Assembly (NCBI GenBank): GCA_052389555.1
Contig: JBQTHV010000095.1
Coordinates: forward strand, 1 to 17,133
Direction: 5' to 3'
From: JABFSM01 sp052389555
Lineage (GTDB): Bacteria; Gemmatimonadota; Gemmatimonadetes; Gemmatimonadales; GWC2-71-9
DNA: 17,133 nt
Made by a program: the position numbers and the translations under genes. Shown here piece by piece: positions 1 to 6,599 of this stretch. Numbering within the stretch: the first letter of the stretch is position 1; every line of letters starts with the position of its first letter. A model generated the notes under the pieces. That model did not search any database. It was not told where the DNA came from and saw only the letters and a program-made list of their open reading frames with translations.

Positions 1-1
1 A

Positions 2-94
2 GGCATTCTCGTTGGTGCCGCGGTGCTCGCGGCCTGGTTCCCCGCTCGGAGGGCAAGCCGGATCGATCCCGCGCACGTCATGCGGGAGGAATGA
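2..94 (+). CDS. ABC transporter permease, MacB/FtsX type (C-terminal fragment)
   Basis: Only the last 30 codons are present; the gene begins outside the window. The translation runs from a hydrophobic stretch (GILVGAAVLAAWFPARRA) to a short polar tail (SRIDPAHVMREE) and a TGA stop. The order of last transmembrane helix, then PARRASRIDP, then a short tail is the usual ending of MacB/FtsX-family permeases, where PARRAaRidPveALR is a common C-terminal signature. Such proteins form the membrane part of ABC exporters or lipoprotein-releasing machines. The substrate cannot be inferred from this fragment. The next gene starts 49 bases downstream, so co-transcription is possible, although an inverted repeat lies between them. 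Confidence 0.75.
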   Translation, partial: GILVGAAVLAAWFPARRASRIDPAHVMREE

Positions 95-98
95 AAAG

Positions 99-140
99 GA
101 CCGGCGGCGGATATATTTCGAAGGTCCTCCGCTGCCGGTC
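99..140. other. GC-rich inverted repeat between permease and response regulator
   Basis: GACCGGCGGCGGA (99-111) pairs with TCCGCTGCCGGTC (128-140), 12 of 13 positions, around a 16-base AT-richer loop containing TATATTTCG. It starts 4 bases after the permease stop and ends 3 bases before the TTG start of the next gene. No T-run follows, so it is not a canonical intrinsic terminator. It may be a terminator, a regulator site or a promoter-bearing hairpin. A comparable hairpin with GGATATCTT at its loop edge lies at 17083-17124. Confidence 0.45.
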
Positions 141-143
141 CCA

Positions 144-1508
144 TTGTCACTGCCCGCCCCCCTCATCCTGATCGCCGACGACCAGGCCGACATCGTCGAG
201 GCCCTGCGGCTCCTCCTGAAATCGGAGGGGTATCGCACCGTCACCGCCCACGTGCCCGAGGGCGTGACCGCGATCCTGGATAAGCAGCAGGCCGACGCGG
301 CCCTGATCGACCTCAACTACACCCGCGACACCACCTCAGGCCGGGAGGGGCTCGACCTGCTCTCCCGGATCCGCGCGATCGATCCCACCCTCCCAGTGAT
401 CGTGATGACCGCCTGGGGCAGCGTGGACAAGGCGGTCGAAGCGATGCGGCTGGGCGCCCGGGACTTTATCGAGAAGCCCTGGGATAACACGCGGCTCCTC
501 ACCACGCTCAAGACCCAGCTCGAGCTGGGCCGCGCACTCCGGGTAACCCAGCGGCTCGAGCAGGAACACCAGCTCATCCACCGCACCGGGCTGCCCGATC
601 TGGTGGCGGAATCGCCCGCGATGCGCCCGGTCCGCGAGCTCATGGAGCGGATCGCGCCGAGCGATGCCAACGTGCTGATCACCGGCGAGCACGGCACCGG
701 TAAGGAAGTGGTGGCGCGCTGGATCCACGCCGCCAGCCGGCGCCACGAGAAGCCGCTCGTGGTGGTGAACGTGGGCGGGCTTCCCGAGGGTCTCTTCGAG
801 AGCGAGCTGTTTGGTCACGTGAAGGGCGCCTTCACCGATGCCAAGGCCGACCGCGCCGGCCGCTTCGAGCTCGCCCACGGGGGGACCCTGTTTCTCGACG
901 AGATCGCCAACCTCGCGCTGCCGCAGCAGGCCCGGCTCCTCCGGGTGATCCAGAGCGGTGAGCTGGAGCGGGTGGGCTCCTCCATAACCCGCAAGGTGGA
1001 CGTCCGCGTGATCTCGGCGACCAATGCCGATCTCCGGGCCGAGGTCGGGGCGGCCCGGTTCCGGGAGGACCTGCTATTCCGGCTCAACACCATCGAAATC
1101 CGGTTGCCGCCGCTCCGGGAGCGTCCCGAAGACATCGTTCCGCTGGCCCACTACTTCCTCCGCCACCACGCCGGCCGCTACGACAAGGTGCGCACCGGCT
1201 TCTCGGACGCCGCCCTCGCGGCGCTCCGCGCCCACCCGTGGCCGGGGAACGTGCGCGAGCTGGACCATGCGGTGGAACGCGCGGTGCTCCTCTCCCGGTC
1301 GAGCCTGATCGAACCGGCCGATCTCGCCCTCACCGGGCAGCCCGCGATGCCGGCGTCGGCGAGCGAGCTGAAGAGCCTGGAGGAGGTGGAGCGCGAAGCG
1401 ATCCGCAAGGCGCTCGCCGATCACGACGGCAATGTGGGTGCGGCGGCCCAGACGCTCGGACTCTCGCGCAGCGCCCTCTATCGACGTATTCAGCGCTACG
1501 GCCTCTAA
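144..1508 (+). CDS. NtrC-family response regulator (receiver, sigma-54 AAA+, Fis HTH)
   Basis: The 454-residue protein has the classic three-part enhancer-binding layout. The receiver domain spans about 6-125, with acidic pair D12-D13, phosphoacceptor D56 in LIDLNY, the conserved Thr in VMTAWG and Lys in EKPW. The AAA+ domain spans about 150-385, with Walker A GEHGTGKE at about 181-188, Walker B GGTLFLDEI and arginine-finger region LFRLNTIEIRLPPLRER. A C-terminal Fis-type helix-turn-helix includes NVGAAAQTLGLSRSALYRRI. The sigma-54 contact loop reads GAFTDA (228-233), not GAFTGA. TTG at 144 is preferred because the receiver begins directly after it; the in-frame ATG at 12 would add 44 unlikely residues inside the permease gene. 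It presumably receives phosphate from the kinase encoded next and activates sigma-54 promoters. Confidence 0.9.
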   Translation: MSLPAPLILIADDQADIVEALRLLLKSEGYRTVTAHVPEGVTAILDKQQADAALIDLNYTRDTTSGREGLDLLSRIRAIDPTLPVIVMTAWGSVDKAVEAMRLGARDFIEKPWDNTRLLTTLKTQLELGRALRVTQRLEQEHQLIHRTGLPDLVAESPAMRPVRELMERIAPSDANVLITGEHGTGKEVVARWIHAASRRHEKPLVVVNVGGLPEGLFESELFGHVKGAFTDAKADRAGRFELAHGGTLFLDEIANLALPQQARLLRVIQSGELERVGSSITRKVDVRVISATNADLRAEVGAARFREDLLFRLNTIEIRLPPLRERPEDIVPLAHYFLRHHAGRYDKVRTGFSDAALAALRAHPWPGNVRELDHAVERAVLLSRSSLIEPADLALTGQPAMPASASELKSLEEVEREAIRKALADHDGNVGAAAQTLGLSRSALYRRIQRYGL

Positions 1509-1532
1509 CCACTCTCCACTAACCACTCTCCA
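1505..1532. repeat. Heptamer tandem repeat filling the operon spacer
   Basis: The stretch reads CTAACCA-CTCTCCA twice, giving four exact 7-base units (equally, a 14-bp unit in two perfect copies). The TAA stop of the response regulator lies inside the first unit, and the TTG start of the kinase follows 5 bases after the last. The array therefore makes up almost the entire intergenic spacer. It has no Shine-Dalgarno character. Confidence 0.8.
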
Positions 1533-1537
1533 CTCCC

Positions 1538-2848
1538 TTGCACCACGACCGCCGCATCCTCCTCCTCGCGCTCCTGGCCGGGTTCCCCGCGCTGGTCGCG
1601 GCGGGCATCCTGCTCTGGTTCGTACCGGTCTCCCCCCTGTTCCGCTGGACTCTCCTGGGCATGCTGGCCGCGGGGTGGGTGATCGCGGCGCGAGCGGCCC
1701 AGGTCCGAGTGGTCCGCCCGCTCCAGGTGCTCGCCAATCTCCTCGCCGGGCTTCGGGAAGGACACTTCACGCTCCGGGCCCGCGAAGCCGAGACTGACGA
1801 TGTGCTCGGGGCGGTGCGGCGGGAGGTCAACGCGCTCCAGGAGACGCTCAAGGAGCAGCGGCTCGGCGCGCTGGAGGCCGACGCGCTGCTCCGGCGGGTT
1901 ATGGAGGAGATCGACGTGGCGACGTTCGCGTTCGATGCCGCGGGAGCGCTCCGGCTTGCCAATCGGGCCGGGGAGCGCCTGCTCGGCCAGCCGGTCGAGC
2001 GCGCCACCGGCCGCACCGCGGTGCAGCTCGGGCTCGAGGCTAGCCTCACCGGCGAGACCCCCCGCATCATCGAGCTCACCGTCCCCGGCGCGGGGACCGG
2101 CCGCTGGGAAGTACGCCGGCGGCCGTTCCGACAGGGCGGCTTGCCGCTCGACCTGGTGGTGCTCACCGACATCAGCCGGGTGCTGCGCTCGGAGGAGCGC
2201 CAGCTCTGGCAGCGGCTGGTCCGGGTGCTTTCCCACGAGATCAATAACTCGCTGGCCCCGATCAAATCGCTGGTGGGAACGCTCACCGGAATGCTGGACC
2301 GGGTGCCCCGGACCCCCGATTGGGAAGGCGACCTGGCGCGCGGCCTCGAGGTGATCGGCGCCCGAGCCGATGGGCTGAACCGCTTCATGGCCTCAGCCGC
2401 CCGGCTCGCCAAGCTGCCGCCCCCTTCGCTCACCCAGGTGGACGTGGGCGATCGGGTGCGCCGGGTCGCCCAGCTGGAGACCCGGATGCCGGTGCGGGTT
2501 AGGGAAGGAGTCGCCACGGTGATCCGGGCCGATCCGGATCAGCTCGACCAGGTGCTCATCAACCTCTTGACCAACGCGGTGGAAGCCGCCCGCGAAACCG
2601 GCGGCGCGGTGGAGATGACCTGGGTGAACCGGGATGGCGAGGTCGCCATCGAGGTCCGCGACGAGGGCCCGGGGATTCCCTCGCCCGGCAATCTCTTCGT
2701 CCCGTTTTTCACCACCAAGCCCAAGGGGTCGGGCATCGGGCTGGTGTTCTGCCGCCAGGTGATCGAGGCGCACGGCGGGACGCTCACCCTCGAGAATCGC
2801 ACCGACCGGAAAGGCGCCATGGCCCGAGTCCGCCTCCCGATCCAGTGA
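1538..2848 (+). CDS. Membrane sensor histidine kinase (NtrY-like)
   Basis: This is a 436-residue membrane kinase. Two hydrophobic helices lie at about 6-28 and 34-52, followed by a HAMP-like linker (RPLQVLANLLAGLREGHFTL) and a PAS-like segment (MEEIDVATFAFDAAGALRLANRAGERLLG). The H-box is SHEINNSLAPIKSL with His at about 233. The ATP-binding domain shows an N-box (NLLTNAVEA, 342-350), G1 box DEGPGIP near 375, F-box PFFTTKPKGSGIGL and a final VIEAHGGTL. HEINNSLAPI is typical of NtrY/NtrB-type kinases that pair with sigma-54 regulators, which fits the gene just upstream. The two helices are nearly adjacent, so there is almost no periplasmic sensor domain; the signal is probably sensed in the membrane or by the PAS segment. 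The TTG start is the only sensible one and follows the repeat spacer. The cognate signal is unknown. Confidence 0.9.
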   Translation: MHHDRRILLLALLAGFPALVAAGILLWFVPVSPLFRWTLLGMLAAGWVIAARAAQVRVVRPLQVLANLLAGLREGHFTLRAREAETDDVLGAVRREVNALQETLKEQRLGALEADALLRRVMEEIDVATFAFDAAGALRLANRAGERLLGQPVERATGRTAVQLGLEASLTGETPRIIELTVPGAGTGRWEVRRRPFRQGGLPLDLVVLTDISRVLRSEERQLWQRLVRVLSHEINNSLAPIKSLVGTLTGMLDRVPRTPDWEGDLARGLEVIGARADGLNRFMASAARLAKLPPPSLTQVDVGDRVRRVAQLETRMPVRVREGVATVIRADPDQLDQVLINLLTNAVEAARETGGAVEMTWVNRDGEVAIEVRDEGPGIPSPGNLFVPFFTTKPKGSGIGLVFCRQVIEAHGGTLTLENRTDRKGAMARVRLPIQ

Positions 2849-2948
2849 ACGCCCTGCGGAGTACTCACCTGGAGTGATATCCCGGTTGGCTAGTCGAAAG
2901 AGAGAGCGCCATCCTCCTACGCAACCGGCGGGACTCAACCGCTAGCGA

Positions 2949-3004
2949 CACCGCCGCTCGAATGATAGGATTGCTCTGCGGCAACCCCATTCATTCGAAC
3001 GGTG
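2949..3004. promoter_or_regulatory. Interrupted inverted repeat just upstream of the first BNR gene
   Basis: TCGAATGA (2958-2965) and TCATTCGA (2991-2998) are perfect inverse copies. A second step, CACCG (2949-2953) with CGGTG (3000-3004), extends the stem across small internal loops. The right arm ends 6 bases before the ATG at 3011. It could be a regulator site or an mRNA hairpin near the start codon. The rest of the 162-base gap after the kinase gene shows no coding sequence, and I could not assign a convincing -35/-10 pair. Confidence 0.35.
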
Positions 3005-3010
3005 ATCTCG

Positions 3011-6000
3011 ATGCGTACTCCTGCTCTCTTGCTCATCGCTCTGCTCCCGACCGGGGTCGCGGGGCAAAACCAGCCGGCCCGGATGGTTCCCCCGATTGCG
3101 GCGGAACCTCCCGGTCTCAACGGCACCGCCGAGCTCCGCGCCATCCGGGACCTGAAATGGCGCTGGATCGGACCGGCCAACCAGGCCGGCCGCATTCCGA
3201 TGATGGTCGGCGTTCCGGGCGATCGATCGACGTATTACGTCGGCTCGGCGGCAGGCGGGCTCTTCAAGACCACCAACGGCGGCGTGACGTTCGAAGCGCT
3301 GTTCGATGATCAGAGCAACGCGTCGATCGGCGACCTCGCCATCGCTCCCTCGAACCCCAACATCCTCTACCTCGGCACCGGCGAGGGCAACCCCCGCAAC
3401 TCGGCCAGCATCGGCGACGGGGTCTACAAGTCGGTGGACGGCGGCCGTACCTGGAAGAAGATCGGGCTCGAGAACACCGAGAAGATCCCCCGGATCCGGA
3501 TCGATCCCCAGAACCCGGACGTGGTCTATGTGTGCGCGTTAGGCCGCACCTGGGGACCTAACCCGGAGCGCGGGCTCTTCAAGAGCACCGACGGCGGCAA
3601 GACCTGGCGCAAGGTACTGTATCACGACGATCTCACCGGCTGCGCCGACGTGGACATCGATCCGACCAACGCCAACATCGTCTGGGTCGGGACCCACCGC
3701 CACCAGCGCTGGCCCTGGTACTTCACCTCGGGCGGCGGCGCGACCGGCGTCTACAAGTCGGCCGATGGCGGCGAGACCTGGACCCAGCTCTCCGGCAAGG
3801 GCAACGGCCGCGGGCTACCGGAGGGGGACATGGACCGGGTGGGCGTCTCGGTCCATCGCGCGAACCCTGATGTCGTGTACGTGGTTTCGGAGACCAAGAC
3901 CGAGGGTCAGCTCTGGCGCACCGAGGACGGCGGCCGAACCTGGGAGACGGTGAACCGGGAGCGCAATATCAACTTCCGTCCGTTCTACTACTCTGACCTG
4001 CGGGCCGATCCCAGGAATCCCAACGTGGTCTTCAGCCTCTCCGGCGGGCTCTACAAGTCACAGGATGGCGGCCGGACCTTCCAGACGGTCCGCTCCGACA
4101 TCCACGGCGACCACCAGGCGATGTGGATCGATCCCACCGATCCCAGCTACATCCTGGAGGGATCCGACGGCGGCTGGCAGGTGAGTTATGACGGCGGCCG
4201 CACCTTCGAGGTCATCAACACGATCTCGTTCGCGCAGTTCTATCACCTGAACCTGGACCTGGCGAAGCCCTACAACATCTGCGGCGGGCTCCAGGACAAC
4301 GGCCACTGGTGCGGGCCCAGCCGCACGCTCTCCAACCAGGGCAACCGCAAGAACGCCTGGGTGACCATCAGCGGCGGCGACGGGTTCTTCGCGGTTCCGG
4401 ACCTGGCGCAGCCCCACCTGGTGTATTCCGCCTCGCAGGGCGGGAACATCGTGCTGACCGACACGCGGACGGGCGATCAGCGGTCCATTCACCCGTACCC
4501 GCGGCGGGTCGGGTCGGCCGGCGATTCGCTGGCCGAGCACAAGTACCGGTTCAACTGGAACGCGGCGATCGCTCTGAATCCGAGTGACCCGCGCACCGTC
4601 TATTTCGGCGGTAACGTGGTGTTCCGGAGCCGGAACTACGGTCAGTCGTGGGACGTGATCTCGCCCGATCTCACCACCAACGACAAGAAGAAGCAAGGCT
4701 CATCGGGCGGGCCAATCGTCACCGACAACACGGCCGCCGAGTTCCACAGCACGATCCTCACCATCGCGCCGTCGCCCAAGGACCCCAAGGTCATCTGGGT
4801 GGGCACCGACGACGGCTACATCCAGGTGACTCGGGACGGCGGCACCACCTGGACCAACACGGTAAAGAACATCCGCGACCTGCCGCCCAATGCGTGGATC
4901 TCGACCATCGATGCCTCGCCTCACGAGGCGGGCACCGCGCTAGTGGCCGCGTCCCACTGGCAGACCGGCGACTACACCCCCTACGCGTACCTAACCCGCG
5001 ACCACGGGCAGACCTGGACCCGCATCGCCGGCAACCTGCCGGCCCGCGGCTGGGTGCACGTGGTGCGGCAGGATCCCAAGAATCCCAACCTGCTCTACAC
5101 CGGCACCGAGTTCGGGATCTATGCGTCCTGGAACACCGGAAGGCAGTGGCACAACCTCCGGAACGGGATATCGGCCGCCCCGGTTCGCGACCTCCTGGTG
5201 CATCCCCGGGACAACGATCTCGTCATCGCGACCCACGGCCGCGGCCTCTACATCCTCGACGATCTCACCCCACTCCAGCAGCTCGGCCAGGCGATGACCA
5301 GCGAGCTCACCCTGTTCGATCCGCGACCGGCGGTGCGCTGGGTGATGTGGAACTCCGACGCCAATCTGGGTCAGAAAGTGTGGCGAGGAGAGAATCCGCC
5401 CTTCGGTGCGGTCTTCTCCTACTTCGTGCGCGACACGGTGCGCCAGCTCCGGTTCACCATCAAGGACAGCGACGGGAGGGTCGTTCGCACGCTGCGGGAT
5501 AGCCTTGCGGTGCCCGGCGTGCACCGGCAAGCCTGGGACCTCCGCTATGACGCCCTTCCGCCGGGTGAGATGGTTACTGCCGGAGGCGGGCCTGGCGGCG
5601 GCGGTTTTGGTGGAGGCGGAGGAGGATTCGGCTTCGGCGGTGGGGGACCCTGGGTGGTTCCGGGCAACTATACCGTCACCCTGACGGTCGCCGGCAAAGA
5701 AATGGCCAAGCCCTTCACGGTGGAGCTCGATCCCCGCGCGACGGTTTCGCTCGCGGACCTGGTAGCCCAGCGCGATGCCGCGCTCGAGTTGCGGGAGCTC
5801 TCGGCCCGCGTAAACCGCGTGGTCGGCCGTGCGAACAACCTGATGCAGCAGCTCACCAACCTCGGTACCACCTTGCGGCAGAACGCCCCCACCGAGCGGG
5901 CTGCCATCGACGAGACCCGCGGCGCGCTGGAAGAGCTGCGGGCGTTCCGGGACACCGGTCTCGCCCGGCCGCTCGCCGGGTTAGGATACCGGCAGTATCC

Positions 6001-6217
6001 ACGCCTCCGCGAAGAGGTGCAGTCGCTCTCTGGCTCGGTGAACCGCTCCCTCAACCGGCCCACCGACGCCCAGCTCCTGCGCAAGGGGGAGCTGGAGGCC
6101 GAGACCAGCGCAGCGGAAGCCAAGCTGAACGGGATCGTGAACGGGCGGATCGCGCGGGTCAACGCCCTGCTCAAGAACCTGCCCCACATCGTGATGGCGG
6201 GCGGCGGGATCAGTTGA
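3011..6217 (+). CDS. Secreted BNR/VPS10 (sortilin-like) beta-propeller protein, copy 1
   Basis: The 1068-residue protein begins with a signal peptide (MRTPALLLIALLPTGVAGQ), so it is exported. About eleven Asp-box/BNR motifs follow up to residue ~760, for example KTTNGGVTFE, KSVDGGRTWKK, KSTDGGKTWRK, RTEDGGRTWET, VTRDGGTTWTN and LTRDHGQTWTR. These are the hairpins of sialidase/sortilin-type propellers. After the propeller comes a FlgD-like Ig-type domain (AWDLRYDALPPGEM...PGNYTVTLTVAG) interrupted by a glycine-rich insertion, then an alpha-helical tail (about 905-1050). Such proteins are often labelled glycosyl hydrolase or sortilin, but I see no clear glycosidase catalytic set and the substrate is unknown. 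ATG 3011 is preferred because the signal peptide begins there; an in-frame GTG lies 9 bases upstream. A paralogue lies at 9196-12219. Confidence 0.88.
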   Translation: MRTPALLLIALLPTGVAGQNQPARMVPPIAAEPPGLNGTAELRAIRDLKWRWIGPANQAGRIPMMVGVPGDRSTYYVGSAAGGLFKTTNGGVTFEALFDDQSNASIGDLAIAPSNPNILYLGTGEGNPRNSASIGDGVYKSVDGGRTWKKIGLENTEKIPRIRIDPQNPDVVYVCALGRTWGPNPERGLFKSTDGGKTWRKVLYHDDLTGCADVDIDPTNANIVWVGTHRHQRWPWYFTSGGGATGVYKSADGGETWTQLSGKGNGRGLPEGDMDRVGVSVHRANPDVVYVVSETKTEGQLWRTEDGGRTWETVNRERNINFRPFYYSDLRADPRNPNVVFSLSGGLYKSQDGGRTFQTVRSDIHGDHQAMWIDPTDPSYILEGSDGGWQVSYDGGRTFEVINTISFAQFYHLNLDLAKPYNICGGLQDNGHWCGPSRTLSNQGNRKNAWVTISGGDGFFAVPDLAQPHLVYSASQGGNIVLTDTRTGDQRSIHPYPRRVGSAGDSLAEHKYRFNWNAAIALNPSDPRTVYFGGNVVFRSRNYGQSWDVISPDLTTNDKKKQGSSGGPIVTDNTAAEFHSTILTIAPSPKDPKVIWVGTDDGYIQVTRDGGTTWTNTVKNIRDLPPNAWISTIDASPHEAGTALVAASHWQTGDYTPYAYLTRDHGQTWTRIAGNLPARGWVHVVRQDPKNPNLLYTGTEFGIYASWNTGRQWHNLRNGISAAPVRDLLVHPRDNDLVIATHGRGLYILDDLTPLQQLGQAMTSELTLFDPRPAVRWVMWNSDANLGQKVWRGENPPFGAVFSYFVRDTVRQLRFTIKDSDGRVVRTLRDSLAVPGVHRQAWDLRYDALPPGEMVTAGGGPGGGGFGGGGGGFGFGGGGPWVVPGNYTVTLTVAGKEMAKPFTVELDPRATVSLADLVAQRDAALELRELSARVNRVVGRANNLMQQLTNLGTTLRQNAPTERAAIDETRGALEELRAFRDTGLARPLAGLGYRQYPRLREEVQSLSGSVNRSLNRPTDAQLLRKGELEAETSAAEAKLNGIVNGRIARVNALLKNLPHIVMAGGGIS

Positions 6218-6230
6218 GGGTGACAGCCGC

Positions 6231-6265
6231 GCCGGGCTCCGACGTCACCAGACCAAGAGCCCGGC
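6231..6265 (+). terminator. Hairpin after BNR gene copy 1, terminator-like without T-run
   Basis: GCCGGGCTC (6231-6239) and GAGCCCGGC (6257-6265) form a perfect 9-bp stem with a 17-base loop. It begins 14 bases after the stop at 6217 and ends 5 bases before the strong ribosome site of the next gene. The missing T-tract makes efficient intrinsic termination uncertain; it could instead protect the upstream mRNA 3' end or partly separate the two genes. Confidence 0.45.
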
Positions 6266-6269
6266 ACCT

Positions 6270-6278
6270 GAGGAGGGT
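6270..6278 (+). promoter_or_regulatory. Strong Shine-Dalgarno site for the small basic protein
   Basis: GAGGAGGGT lies 5 bases before ATG 6284. It is the best anti-16S match I found in the window; most other genes here have weak or no visible site. It is the main reason to accept the small downstream ORF as a real gene. Confidence 0.75.
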
Positions 6279-6283
6279 GGACC

Positions 6284-6583
6284 ATGCCCAAACGAACGAC
6301 CAAACGCCGAGCGCCGAGTGCCGAGCGCCGAGCCACGAGTTCGGTGCGCCGAGCGCCGAGCGCCGAGCGCCGAGTCACGAGCAAAGTGAAGGCGGCCGGG
6401 GCGCGATTGCTGACCCGCGCCAGGGCGACCGGCACCCGCATCGCTGCCAAGGTGAAGCAGATGGACCGCCGCAAGGTCGCCAAAGCCGCCGCGGTCGCCG
6501 CGGGACTCGGCGCGGCCGCGATCGGCGCGGTGGTGGCCCGGCGGAAGGCACGCAAGCGCAAGCGATTCAAGCTGCTCCAGTAG
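6284..6583 (+). CDS. Small Lys/Arg/Ala-rich protein with heptad-repeat N-terminus
   Basis: This 99-residue protein has no family I recognise. Residues 8-35 are four heptads: RRAPSAE, RRATSSV, RRAPSAE and RRVTSKV. They are encoded by a 7-bp DNA repeat read through all three codon phases, so the 21-bp period gives a 7-residue period. Next is a basic amphipathic stretch (KVKAAGARLLTRARATGTRIAAKVKQMDRRK) and an Ala/Gly-rich hydrophobic segment (AAAVAAGLGAAAIGAVVA) that could be one membrane helix. The protein ends with the cluster RRKARKRKRFK. It could be a small membrane-anchored basic protein or a histone-like nucleic-acid binder; the sequence alone does not decide. Start and expression are supported by the Shine-Dalgarno site. 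The permease gene follows after 16 bases. Confidence 0.65.
   Translation: MPKRTTKRRAPSAERRATSSVRRAPSAERRVTSKVKAAGARLLTRARATGTRIAAKVKQMDRRKVAKAAAVAAGLGAAAIGAVVARRKARKRKRFKLLQ
6306..6382. repeat. Array of eleven 7-bp units (GCCGAGC type) inside a coding 5' end
   Basis: Eleven consecutive units of exactly seven bases run from 6306 to 6382. Eight are GCCGAGC or GCCGAGT; the others are CACGAGT, TCGGTGC and CACGAGC. Unit length is kept even in diverged copies, so the open frame survives. A related array lies at the 5' end of the mannosidase gene (13612-13680). Confidence 0.9.
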
Positions 6584-6599
6584 CTTCCCGCGACGCCGC

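Noticed and set aside
12..143. In-frame ATG start for the response regulator at 12
   Set aside because: It lies inside the permease coding end, adds 44 low-complexity residues unlike any receiver extension, and crosses the 99-140 hairpin; TTG 144 starts right before the receiver fold.
6306..6382. Short regular repeats as a CRISPR array
   Set aside because: Units are 7 bp without spacers, and no cas genes are present.
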